Position numbers and translations under genes: made by a program. Positions 37,198 to 45,133 of a stretch of DNA of 64,000 nucleotides are shown here, one piece after another; the stretch's first letter is position 1; the number at the start of each line of letters is the position of its first letter. The stretch is from Ramlibacter rhizophilus. GTDB lineage: Bacteria; Pseudomonadota; Gammaproteobacteria; Burkholderiales; Burkholderiaceae_C. The stretch is taken from positions 62,001-126,000 of the forward strand of contig NZ_SMLL01000005.1 in the NCBI RefSeq assembly GCF_004681965.1, given 5' to 3'. The notes under the pieces were generated by a model that worked only from the letters and a program-made list of their open reading frames with translations, made no database searches and was not told where the DNA came from.

Positions 37198-38183
37198 GCG
37201 GACTCCAGCACCTCGGGATTGAGCGGCGTGAGCGGCTTGCCGTTGACGAGAAAGCCGACCAGGTTGTCGGCAGCCAGCTGCGCCATGGCGCGCCGCGTGG
37301 GCACGGTGGCACTGGCGATATGCGGCGTCAGGACCACGTTGGGCACGGTGAGCAGCTCGGGGTGCACCTTGGGCTCGCCCTCGAAGACGTCCAGGCCGGC
37401 CGCGGCGATGCGTCGCTCGCGCAGCGCCTGGGCCAGCGCCGCGTCGTCCACGATGCCGCCGCGCGCGATGTTGACCAGCGTGGCCGTGGGCTTCATGAGC
37501 GCGATCTCGGCCGCACCGATGGCGTGGTGCGACTGGGGCGTGTAGGGCAGCACGAGCACGAGGTGGTCCGCTTCGCGCAGCAGTTCCTCCTTGCCCACGT
37601 AGCGCGCCTTGCAGGCCGATTCCAGCTCGGGCGTGAGGCGGCTGCGGTTGTGGTAGATGACCTTCATGCCGAAGCCGTGCGCGCCGCGCCTGGCGATGCC
37701 CTGGCCGATGCGCCCCATGCCCAGGATGCCCAGGGTGCTGCCGTGCACGTCCTGCCCGGCGAAAAGGTCGTAGCTCCACTTGCCCCAGCGGCCGGCGCGC
37801 AGGAAATGCTCGCTCTCGGTCACGCGGCGCGCGGTGGCCATGAGGAGGGCGAATCCGAAGTCCGCCGTGGTCTCGGTCAGCACGTCGGGCGCGTTGGTGC
37901 CCAGCACGCCGGCGGCCGTCATGGCCTTGAGGTCGAAGTTGTTGAAGCCCACGGCCATGTTGGCGCAGATGCGCAGTTCGGGGCAGGCCGCGAGGAGCTC
38001 GGCGTCGATGCGTTCGCCCCCCGTAGTGAACACGCCCTGCTTGCCTTGCAGGCGGGCGATGAGCTGCTCGCGCGACCAGGCCTCGTCGGCCTGGTTGTGC
38101 GTGACCTCGAAGTGCTGCTCGAGGTGGGCGATGACCTCGGGGAAGATGGCGCGGGCGACGAGGACGGAGGGCTTGGCGGTCAT
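37194..38183 (-). CDS. D-2-hydroxyacid dehydrogenase, GhrB-like
   Basis: A 329-residue NAD(P)H-dependent reductase of 2-ketoacids such as glyoxylate, hydroxypyruvate or 2-ketogluconate. The nucleotide motif is LGILGMGRIGQGIARR near residue 150, catalytic Arg is in NIARGGIVDD, Glu in DVFEGEP and His in LTPHIASAT. It sits between nitroreductase and rmuC in the dense operon. Exact substrate not known. Confidence 0.9.
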   Translation of the reverse strand: MTAKPSVLVARAIFPEVIAHLEQHFEVTHNQADEAWSREQLIARLQGKQGVFTTGGERIDAELLAACPELRICANMAVGFNNFDLKAMTAAGVLGTNAPDVLTETTADFGFALLMATARRVTESEHFLRAGRWGKWSYDLFAGQDVHGSTLGILGMGRIGQGIARRGAHGFGMKVIYHNRSRLTPELESACKARYVGKEELLREADHLVLVLPYTPQSHHAIGAAEIALMKPTATLVNIARGGIVDDAALAQALRERRIAAAGLDVFEGEPKVHPELLTVPNVVLTPHIASATVPTRRAMAQLAADNLVGFLVNGKPLTPLNPEVLESA

Positions 38184-38205
38184 GGAGTGCTTTCGCGGAA
38201 AAGGT

Positions 38206-38931
38206 TCAGTCGAGCCAGCGCGTGAAGCTCTGGACGGGCTCGCGCGGCGTATGGAAGCCGTTGACGGGCGCCGATTCGTCGGCCCAGCCCAGGGACATGC
38301 CGCAGACCAGCATCTCGTCCTCGCCGGCGCCGATGTGCGGCAGCACGATCTTCCAGTAGCCGTTCCACGCCGCCTGCGGGCAGGTGTGCAGGCCACGGGC
38401 GCGCGCGGCCACCATGACGTTCTGCAGGAACATGGCGCAGTCCATCAGCGAGCCGCGGCCGAGCACGCGGTCGATGGTGAACATGAAGCCCACCGGGGCG
38501 TCGAAGAAGCGGTAGTTGCGCTGGTGCTGCGCGTGCATGCGGTCCTTCTCGCCCCGCGCGATGCCCAGCAGGCCGTAGAGGCCCCAGCCGTTCTCGCGCC
38601 GCCGCTCGATGTAGGGCGAGACCCAGCGCTCGGGGTAGTAGTCCCACTCCTCGCGGTACTCGGCGGCGAGCGAAGGGTCGGCATAGATCGCGTCATGCGC
38701 GGCGCAGACCTTGTCCACCAGCGCGTCGCGGCTCGCGCCCTGCAGCACGTACACCTTCCAGGGCTGGGTGTTGGTGCCCGAAGGCGCGCGACGGGCGACG
38801 TCGAGGATGCCTTCGATCGTCTCGCGCGGCACCGGCCGCGGCAGGAAGGCGCGCGCGGAAAAGCGGCTGGTGATGGCCGCATCGACGCTGGCCGGGTCCT
38901 CGATGCGGGTGCTGACTTGGGGTGAACTCAC
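38206..38931 (-). CDS. nitroreductase family protein
   Basis: A 241-residue FMN-dependent nitroreductase. [20 protein letters not shown] near residue 20 and [17 protein letters not shown] near 47 are the FMN-binding signatures; HTCPQAAW is in the C-terminal part. It starts with GTG at 38931, overlapping the thioesterase stop (GTGA). Substrate unknown; related enzymes reduce nitroaromatics, quinones or enones. Confidence 0.9.
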   Translation of the reverse strand: MSSPQVSTRIEDPASVDAAITSRFSARAFLPRPVPRETIEGILDVARRAPSGTNTQPWKVYVLQGASRDALVDKVCAAHDAIYADPSLAAEYREEWDYYPERWVSPYIERRRENGWGLYGLLGIARGEKDRMHAQHQRNYRFFDAPVGFMFTIDRVLGRGSLMDCAMFLQNVMVAARARGLHTCPQAAWNGYWKIVLPHIGAGEDEMLVCGMSLGWADESAPVNGFHTPREPVQSFTRWLD

Positions 38932-39374
38932 GTAAGGCTCTCCAGGACGTCGCGCAGGCGCGCGGGCAGTGGCACCGGACGGCGGCTGCGCCGGTCCACA
39001 TACACGTGGATGAAATGGCCGCGGGCCGCGGTGAGCGGCTCGCCGGCGGCGAACAGGCCGACTTCGTAGCGCACGCTGCTGCCGCCGACGCGCGCGACCC
39101 GCAGCGCGGCCTCGACCGCCTGCGGGAAGGCGAGCGGCGCGAAGTAGTTGCACTGGGTCTCGATCACCAGGCCGATGGTCTCGCCCCCGTGGATGTCGAG
39201 CGCGCCCTGCTCGATCAGGTAGGCATTCACGGCGGTGTCGAACCAGCTGTAGTAGACGACGTTGTTGACGTGTCCGTACACGTCGTTGTCGGACCAGCGG
39301 GTGCCGATGGGACGGAAGACGCGGAAGGCCTCGCGGGGCTCGGCTTGGATTCGCGGTGGGGCCGTCGGACTCAT
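38928..39374 (-). CDS. acyl-CoA thioesterase, 4HBT hotdog family
   Basis: A 148-residue hotdog-fold thioesterase. [31 protein letters not shown] near residue 24 has the catalytic Asp and the conserved GHVNN of the 4-hydroxybenzoyl-CoA thioesterase/YbgC group. It starts in an ATGA overlap with the deacetylase stop. Likely cleaves a short-chain or aromatic acyl-CoA. Confidence 0.9.
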   Translation of the reverse strand: MSPTAPPRIQAEPREAFRVFRPIGTRWSDNDVYGHVNNVVYYSWFDTAVNAYLIEQGALDIHGGETIGLVIETQCNYFAPLAFPQAVEAALRVARVGGSSVRYEVGLFAAGEPLTAARGHFIHVYVDRRSRRPVPLPARLRDVLESLT

Positions 39375-40300
39375 CGCGCGAGATTCTGCCAGCGTCGCCA
39401 GTACTGCACGGCCACGCGGAAGGTGTTCAGCTGCGCCCGCACCGTGTCCTCGATGCGGTGCCCGTAGCCACCCGCCATGGCGAAGGCCAGCGGCAGGCGG
39501 CGCTGCCAGGCCCATTCGAAGACGCGACGGTCCCGGGCCTCCAGGCCGTCCCAGGTGAGCTTCAGCCGCCCGAGCCGGTCACCCTCGTGCGGGTCGGCAC
39601 CGGCCAGGTAGATGAGGAGCTGGGGCGTGAAGCGGGCCTCCAGTTCCTCGAGGCCGCGGTCGAGCGCGACGAGGTAGTCCTCGTCCCCGCAACCATCGGG
39701 CAGGTCGATGTCCAGGTCGCCGGGCTCCTTGCGGAAGGGAAAGTTCTTCTGCCCGTGCATCGAGAACGTGAACACCGAGTCGTCGCTGCGGAAGATGCTG
39801 GCCGTGCCGTTGCCCTGGTGGACGTCCAGGTCCACGACCGCGACCCGCAGTGGGCTGCGGCGCGCCCGCCCCGCCTCGGCCTGCATGAGGCGCGCGGCGA
39901 CGGCGGCGTCGTTGAACACGCAAAAGCCCCCTCCCCGGTCCGCCTGCGCGTGGTGGGTTCCGCCGGCGATATTGGCGGCAACACCCTCCTTCAAGGCCAC
40001 GCGGCACGCCGAGACGGTGGCACCGACCGAACGGCGCGCCCGCTCGGCCATGGCTTCGCTCCAGGGGAACCCGATCTCACGCAGCACCTGCGGCGCGACG
40101 GTGCCCTGGGCGATGGCGCGGATGTAGGCCGGCGTGTGCGCGAGCGCCAGCTCGCCGTCGCTCGCGGGGAGCGCCTGCTCCAGCCGTACCTCGGGAACGT
40201 GGGCGGCCAGTGCATCGCGCAGCAGCTGGTACTTGGCCATGGGGAAGCGGTGCCCGGCGGGCAGGCTCAGCACGAACTGGGTGGCGAAAAACACCTGCAT
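39371..40300 (-). CDS. histone-deacetylase-family Zn hydrolase
   Basis: A 309-residue arginase-fold deacetylase. Zn ligands are Asp and His in DLDVHQGNG and Asp in [10 protein letters not shown]; the catalytic His pair is in GGTHHAQAD; the Tyr-loop is [10 protein letters not shown]. Bacterial members act on acetylpolyamines, acetoin-related or other acetylated small molecules. It starts [20 protein letters not shown] at 40300; the longer frame crosses the phasin promoter. It is the first gene of the six-gene operon and divergent from the phasin gene. Confidence 0.9.
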   Translation of the reverse strand: MQVFFATQFVLSLPAGHRFPMAKYQLLRDALAAHVPEVRLEQALPASDGELALAHTPAYIRAIAQGTVAPQVLREIGFPWSEAMAERARRSVGATVSACRVALKEGVAANIAGGTHHAQADRGGGFCVFNDAAVAARLMQAEAGRARRSPLRVAVVDLDVHQGNGTASIFRSDDSVFTFSMHGQKNFPFRKEPGDLDIDLPDGCGDEDYLVALDRGLEELEARFTPQLLIYLAGADPHEGDRLGRLKLTWDGLEARDRRVFEWAWQRRLPLAFAMAGGYGHRIEDTVRAQLNTFRVAVQYWRRWQNLAR

Positions 40301-40359
40301 CCCGGCATTGTGGAAGGCTCCGGAGCCCAAGCTAAGGATGAGCCTCGCCGTCTTTTTTG

Positions 40360-40368
40360 TGCATCGCA
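40360..40368. promoter_or_regulatory. candidate PhaR site (TGC-N3-GCA) upstream of the phasin gene
   Basis: TGCATCGCA sits between T-rich and A-rich runs, just upstream of the phasin -35. PhaR, the repressor of phasin genes in PHB producers, recognises TGC/GCA dyads, so this is a reasonable operator candidate. It is short and could be chance. Confidence 0.35.
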
Positions 40369-40379
40369 GCAAAAAAAGC

Positions 40380-40407
40380 TTGCAATCGTCTCAGACGTCC
40401 TTAAAAT
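40380..40407 (+). promoter_or_regulatory. promoter of the phasin gene
   Basis: TTGCAA (40380-40385), a 16-bp spacer and TAAAAT (40402-40407), 79 bp before the phasin ATG. A GGAG ribosome binding site lies at about 40472. Confidence 0.65.
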
Positions 40408-40485
40408 TCGAACCATGCTGCGGCGCAACATGACATCCAGCCAGCAGCGTACACCCCGATTCACACCTGACTGGAGAGTTATCCC

Positions 40486-41037
40486 ATGCTGACCGCAGAG
40501 CAAATCCTGGCCTCCCAAAAAGCCAACGTCGAAACCCTGTTCGGCCTGACCGCCAAAGCCTTCGAGGGCGTCGAGAAGCTGGTCGAACTGAACATGACCG
40601 CCTCCAAGGCCGCCATCGCCGAAGCCGCTGGCACGACCCAGGCCCTGCTGAGCGCCAAGGACGCGCAGGAACTGCTGGCCCTGCAAGCCGCCATGTTCCA
40701 GCCCCTGGCCGAGAAGACCGCGTCCTACAGCCGCCACCTGTACGAGATCGCCTCCGGCGCCGGCGCCGAGTTCGGCAAGACCTTCGAAGCCCAGGCCGCC
40801 GACGCGCAGAAGAAGTTCCTGGCCGTGGTGGACAACGCCGCCAAGAACGCTCCTGCCGGCAGCGAAACCGCCGTGGCCGTGTTCAAGAGCGCCGTCGCCG
40901 CCGGCAGCAATGCCCTGGAGTCGGTGCAGAAAGCCGTCAAGCAGGCCAGCGACGTCGCGGAAGCGAACTTCAACGCCGTCGCCAACACGGCCGTGAACGC
41001 CGCCAAGACGACCACCACCACCCGCGCCAAGCGCTGA
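40486..41037 (+). CDS. phaP: phasin family protein
   Basis: A 183-residue helical protein that coats polyhydroxyalkanoate granules. It has the phasin pattern: [36 protein letters not shown], long amphipathic helices without Pro, and an Ala/Lys/Thr-rich tail. It points to PHB storage; the synthase genes are not in this window. It is followed by a large non-coding stretch with tandem terminators. Confidence 0.93.
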   Translation: MLTAEQILASQKANVETLFGLTAKAFEGVEKLVELNMTASKAAIAEAAGTTQALLSAKDAQELLALQAAMFQPLAEKTASYSRHLYEIASGAGAEFGKTFEAQAADAQKKFLAVVDNAAKNAPAGSETAVAVFKSAVAAGSNALESVQKAVKQASDVAEANFNAVANTAVNAAKTTTTTRAKR

Positions 41038-41158
41038 GTTCCTTCGCAGGAACTCATCCGGAGCCCTCGTTACGAACCGCTCGCCTGTAGCTTTCAGGCA
41101 GGGTTCTTCAGGTTGTCTCCTCGGGTCCTTTCGACACCGTAGCGGTTCAGGGATCCTT

Positions 41159-41190
41159 AGCCCCAGTCTTACAGGACTGGGGCTTTTTTA
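41159..41190 (+). terminator. tandem terminator 1 after the phasin gene
   Basis: AGCCCCAGTC pairs perfectly with GACTGGGGCT around TTACAG, then six T. It is 121 bp after the phasin stop. An additional stem without T-run, AGTTCCT/AGGAACT, overlaps the stop at 41037-41054. Confidence 0.9.
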
Positions 41191-41200
41191 TTGCGCCCCC

Positions 41201-41226
41201 AGCCCCAAAAGTCTGGGGCTTTTTTT
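41201..41226 (+). terminator. tandem terminator 2, same stem
   Basis: AGCCCCA pairs with TGGGGCT, then T-run. The stem repeats that of terminator 1 only 11 bp away, so it looks like a local duplication giving a very tight stop before the iron-regulated gene. Confidence 0.88.
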
Positions 41227-41240
41227 CGGTCTGATCACTG

Positions 41241-41259
41241 ATTGCGAATCATTCTTGTT
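41241..41259 (+). promoter_or_regulatory. Fur box
   Basis: ATTGCGAATCATTCTTGTT fits the betaproteobacterial Fur box with its central GAATCATTC dyad. It lies 49 bp before the ATG of an Fe3+ binding-protein gene, which supports iron repression. Confidence 0.6.
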
Positions 41260-41307
41260 TTCGCTTATCATCCGCCGCACTTTCCACCATCGACAACGAT
41301 TGAACCC

Positions 41308-42351
41308 ATGACCCGCAAGACCCTCGTCGCCTTCGGACTGGCGCTGGCGACCGCCGCCTCCGTTTCTGCCCAGGAGCAGGTGCTCAATCTCTACTCCGCA
41401 CGTCACTACTCCACCGACGAGGCGCTCTACAACAACTTCACCAAGGCCACCGGCATCAAGATCAACCGCGTCGATGCGGACGATGCCGGCATCCTCGCCC
41501 GCCTGAAAGCCGAAGGCGCGGCGTCCCCGGCCGACGTGATCCTGCTGGTGGATGCAGCCCGCCTGCACAAGGGCGAGGTGGACGGCCTGTTCAAGCCCAT
41601 CAAGTCCAAGGTGCTGGAAGATGCCATTCCGGCGCAGTACCGCGGCACGGCCTCGGCCGAAGGCACGCCCTGGTTCGGCTTTTCCACCCGCGCCCGCGTG
41701 GTGGTCTACGACAAGGCCAAGGTGAACAAGGCCGACGTGGACACCTACCAGGAGCTCGCCGACCCCAAGCACAAGGGCAAGCTGTGCATCCGCTCCGGCT
41801 CGCATCCCTACAACCTGTCCCTCTTCGGCTCGGTCATGGAGCACACGGGCGAGCAGCAGGCCGAGCAGTGGCTCAAGGGCCTGGTCGCCAACCTTGCCCG
41901 CGCCCCCAAGGGCGGCGACACCGACCAGATCCGCGCCGTGGGTGCCGGGGAATGCCAGATCGCCGTGAGCAACTCCTACTACATCGCGCGCCTCATGCGC
42001 TCCGACAAGCCCGAAGACCGGGCACTGATGGAGCGCGTCGGGGTGGTGTTCCCCAACCAGAACAGCTGGGGCACGCACCTGAATATCGCCGGCGGCGCCG
42101 TTGCCAAGAACGCCAGGAACACGGCCAATGCGGTCAAGTTCCTGGAGTACCTGGCCAGCCCCGAAGCGCAGAACTACTTTGCCAACGGCAACAACGAGTG
42201 GCCCACCGCTAAGGGCGTGAAGGCCGACAACCCCGCGCTGCAGGCCATGAGCGGCGGCGGTGACTTCAAGGCCGAGACCATCCCGCTGGCCGCCGTCGGC
42301 GCCAACACGGTCAAGATCCAGCAGATGCTGGACCGGGTCGGTTTCAAGTAA
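41308..42351 (+). CDS. Fe(3+) ABC transporter substrate-binding protein, FutA/FbpA family
   Basis: A 347-residue periplasmic ferric-iron receptor. The signal peptide ends at TAASVSAQE, and the mature start EQVLNLYSARHYSTDEALYNNF is typical of FutA1/FbpA. Tyr residues for iron, including the SNSYYIARLM pair near residue 230, are present. A Fur box precedes it. The permease and ATPase genes are not adjacent, so it is an orphan receptor here. Confidence 0.92.
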   Translation: MTRKTLVAFGLALATAASVSAQEQVLNLYSARHYSTDEALYNNFTKATGIKINRVDADDAGILARLKAEGAASPADVILLVDAARLHKGEVDGLFKPIKSKVLEDAIPAQYRGTASAEGTPWFGFSTRARVVVYDKAKVNKADVDTYQELADPKHKGKLCIRSGSHPYNLSLFGSVMEHTGEQQAEQWLKGLVANLARAPKGGDTDQIRAVGAGECQIAVSNSYYIARLMRSDKPEDRALMERVGVVFPNQNSWGTHLNIAGGAVAKNARNTANAVKFLEYLASPEAQNYFANGNNEWPTAKGVKADNPALQAMSGGGDFKAETIPLAAVGANTVKIQQMLDRVGFK

Positions 42352-42371
42352 GCCGCCTCGCGGTCCCGTGC

Positions 42372-42401
42372 GCAGCCCGGCTCCGCCGGGCTGCTTGCAT
42401 T
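42372..42401 (+). terminator. hairpin after the Fe3+ receptor gene
   Basis: GCAGCCCGGC and GCCGGGCTGC form a perfect 10-bp stem with loop TCC, followed by the weak tract TTGCATT. Confidence 0.6.
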
Positions 42402-42431
42402 GGGGGGCCGGGCAAGCCCTCGGCAATAATG

Positions 42432-42453
42432 ACGTTTACGTCAACGTCAACGT
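42432..42453. promoter_or_regulatory. four ACGT boxes with exact 6-bp period
   Basis: ACGT occurs at 42432, 42438, 42444 and 42450, with TT, CA and CA between. The unit resembles the TTGACGT-N2-ACGTCAA type of site of MerR-family LiuR regulators of acyl-CoA and branched-chain amino acid breakdown. It ends 15 bp before the ATG of the SDR gene, overlapping the leader. Confidence 0.55.
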
Positions 42454-42468
42454 CTTTCAGGAGCACTC

Positions 42469-43227
42469 ATGGACATCCAGGGCAAGGTTTTCATCGTCAC
42501 CGGCGCGGCCTCGGGGCTGGGCGAAGGCACGGCGCGCATGCTGGCCGAGTGCGGCGGCAAGGTCGTCGTGGCCGACATGCAGGAGGAGAAAGGCGAAGCC
42601 GTGGCCCGCGAGATCGGCGGCGCCTTCGTGCGCTGCGACGTGAGCCAGGAGGCCGACGCGCAGGCCGTGGTGGCCCAGGCCGTCGGCATGGGCAAGCTGA
42701 TGGGCCTGGTCAACTGCGCCGGCATCGCCCCGGCCGAAAAGACGGTGGGCAAGAGCGGCGCCCACACGCTGGCCACCTTCACCAAGACGGTCATGGTCAA
42801 CCTGGTGGGCAGCTTCAACATGATCCGGCTGGCGGCCGAGGCCATGGCCCGCAACGAGCCCGAGCCCACCGGCGAGCGCGGCTGCCTCATCTCCACCGCC
42901 TCGGTGGCCGCCTACGACGGACAGATCGGCCAGGCCGCCTACAGCGCCTCCAAGGGCGGCGTCGTCGGCATGACCCTGCCCATCGCACGCGACCTGGCCC
43001 GCAATGGCATCCGCAACATGACGATCGCCCCGGGCATCTTCGGCACGCCCATGATGTTCGGCATGCCCAAGGAAGTGCAGGACTCGCTCGCCGCCAGCGT
43101 GCCCTTTCCCTCGCGCCTGGGCACGCCCCAGGACTACGCCAAGCTGGCCCGGCACATCTTCGAGAACGAGATGCTCAATGGCGAGGTGATCCGCCTGGAC
43201 GGCGCCATCCGCCTGGCGCCGCGCTGA
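42469..43227 (+). CDS. SDR oxidoreductase, 3-hydroxyacyl-CoA dehydrogenase type 2-like
   Basis: A 252-residue short-chain dehydrogenase. The cofactor motif is VTGAASGLG near residue 11, and the catalytic Ser-Tyr-Lys set lies in STASVAAYDGQIGQAAYSASK near 142-165. NCAGIAPAEKTVGK and IAPGIFGTPMMFGMPKEV closely match the type 2 (HSD17B10-like) 3-hydroxyacyl-CoA dehydrogenases of fatty acid and isoleucine breakdown. The upstream ACGT array fits control by a catabolic regulator. It stands alone, without thiolase or acyl-CoA dehydrogenase neighbours. Confidence 0.9.
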   Translation: MDIQGKVFIVTGAASGLGEGTARMLAECGGKVVVADMQEEKGEAVAREIGGAFVRCDVSQEADAQAVVAQAVGMGKLMGLVNCAGIAPAEKTVGKSGAHTLATFTKTVMVNLVGSFNMIRLAAEAMARNEPEPTGERGCLISTASVAAYDGQIGQAAYSASKGGVVGMTLPIARDLARNGIRNMTIAPGIFGTPMMFGMPKEVQDSLAASVPFPSRLGTPQDYAKLARHIFENEMLNGEVIRLDGAIRLAPR

Positions 43228-43289
43228 GGCTTGGTGCGCCGGGCGGGAGCGACTAGCATGGCCCGTCCTCCAACAAGAAGCGACCTGCC

Positions 43290-45077
43290 ATGCCCTTCCC
43301 CGCGCTCGGCTCGCTCGTGGCCGCCCTGCTGCTCGCCGGCTGCGCCGGCGGCGGGTCCGGGTTCCGCTACCAGCCGCCCGACCAGCCTGAAGCCGCCTCC
43401 GGCCTGAGCGCCAAGCCGGGCTGGGCCACGAACCGCTTCGCCGTGGCGGCGGCCAATCCGCTGGCCACCGACGCCGGCTTCCAGGTGCTGCGCGCGGGCG
43501 GCTCGGCCATCGATGCGGCGGTGGCCGTGCAGATGGTGCTCACCCTGGTGGAGCCGCAGTCCAGCGGCATCGGCGGCGGCGCCTTCCTGCTGCATCACGA
43601 TGGCCGCAAGGTCGAGGCCTACGACGGCCGGGAGACCGCGCCCGCAGCCGCCGACGAGCGCCTCTTCCTCGGCCCCGACGGCAAGCCCCTGCCCTTCTAC
43701 GAAGCCGTGGTGGGGGGCCGCGCCGTCGGCGTGCCCGGCACCGTGCGCATGCTGGAGCTGGCGCACCGCGAACACGGGCGACTGCCCTGGGCGCGCCTGA
43801 TCGAGCCGGCCATCCTGCTGGCCGAGCGCGGCTTCCGGGTCAGTCCGCGCCTGAACACGCTGCTGGCCAACGAGGCGCACCTGAAGAAGGACCCGGCGGC
43901 CGCCGCCTACTTCTACAAGGCGGACGGCGCGCCGCACGACGTCGGCCACGTACTGCGCAACCCGGAGCTCGCCGCCGTGCTGCGCCGGATTGCGCGCGAG
44001 GGCTCGAAAGCCCTGCACGAGGGTGAGATCGCCGAGGCCATCGTGCAGAAGGTCCGCTCGCATCCGGGCAACCCCGGCCGCCTGAGCCTGGCCGACCTCG
44101 CGGGCTACCAGCCTATAAAGCGCGAGGCCTTCTGCCACGACTGGACGGCCGCAGGCAAGCCCTGGCGCCTGTGCGGCTTCCCGCCGCCCAGCTCAGGCGC
44201 GATCACGGTCGGGCAGATCCTGGGCATTCTGAACGCCACGCCGGCCGCGCGGCTTCCGCTGGAAAGCGGCCTGCCGTCGGCGCAGTGGCTGCACTTCTAC
44301 ACCGAAGCCGCGCGGCTGGCCTTCGCCGACCGGGCCCAGTACATCGCCGACCCGGACTTCGTGCAGCCACCCGTCGGCAGCTGGATGAGCCTGGTCGATC
44401 CCGCCTACCTCGCGCGCCGCGCCAGCCTGATCGGCGAGCAGAGCATGAAAGTGGCGCAGCCGGGCACGCCCACCGGCGCCGCCGCGGCGCGCACGGCGCC
44501 CATGCCGGAGCAACCGGAGTTCGGCACCTCGCACATCAGCATCGTGGACCGCTTCGGCAACGCGCTGGCCATGACCACCACCATCGAGGACCAGTTCGGC
44601 GCGCGCCAGATGGTCAAGGGCTTCCTGCTGAACAACGAGCTGACGGACTTCAGCTTCGCCCCCGCCGACGCCCAGGGGCGCCCCATCGCCAATCGCGTGC
44701 AGCCGGGCAAGCGACCGCGCTCGTCCATGGCGCCGACGCTGGTGTTCGACAAGGACAGCGGCCAGCTGGCGCTGACCGGCGGCAGCCCGGGAGGCGCGCT
44801 CATCATCCACTACGTGGCCAAGACGCTGCAGGGCGTCTTCCACTGGGGGCTCGATCCGCAACGCGCCATCGACCTGCCCAACTTCGGCTCCAACAACGGC
44901 CCCACGCTGCTGGAGGACAGGCGTTTTCCCACGGCCACGGCATTGGCCCTGCGCGCCCGCGGCGCCGAGGTGCGCGAGCAAGCCATGACCAGCGGCCTGC
45001 AGGCCATCGCGCGCACGCCGACCGGCTGGTTCGGCGGGGCCGATCCACGCCGCGAAGGCGTGGTCATGGGAGACTGA
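43290..45077 (+). CDS. ggt: gamma-glutamyltransferase
   Basis: A 595-residue periplasmic enzyme that splits and transfers the gamma-glutamyl group of glutathione. The signal peptide has a lipobox LLAGC at about residues 14-18, suggesting lipid anchoring. The precursor is cut before Thr413 in EFGTSHISIVD, which becomes the nucleophile of the small subunit. The GGSPGG oxyanion motif is at about 498. Length is normal. Confidence 0.93.
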   Translation: MPFPALGSLVAALLLAGCAGGGSGFRYQPPDQPEAASGLSAKPGWATNRFAVAAANPLATDAGFQVLRAGGSAIDAAVAVQMVLTLVEPQSSGIGGGAFLLHHDGRKVEAYDGRETAPAAADERLFLGPDGKPLPFYEAVVGGRAVGVPGTVRMLELAHREHGRLPWARLIEPAILLAERGFRVSPRLNTLLANEAHLKKDPAAAAYFYKADGAPHDVGHVLRNPELAAVLRRIAREGSKALHEGEIAEAIVQKVRSHPGNPGRLSLADLAGYQPIKREAFCHDWTAAGKPWRLCGFPPPSSGAITVGQILGILNATPAARLPLESGLPSAQWLHFYTEAARLAFADRAQYIADPDFVQPPVGSWMSLVDPAYLARRASLIGEQSMKVAQPGTPTGAAAARTAPMPEQPEFGTSHISIVDRFGNALAMTTTIEDQFGARQMVKGFLLNNELTDFSFAPADAQGRPIANRVQPGKRPRSSMAPTLVFDKDSGQLALTGGSPGGALIIHYVAKTLQGVFHWGLDPQRAIDLPNFGSNNGPTLLEDRRFPTATALALRARGAEVREQAMTSGLQAIARTPTGWFGGADPRREGVVMGD

Positions 45078-45133
45078 GGGCGAGATCGCTGCCGGGCTGG
45101 TCACAATAGCGGCCGCGCACGCAGTACCCATCG

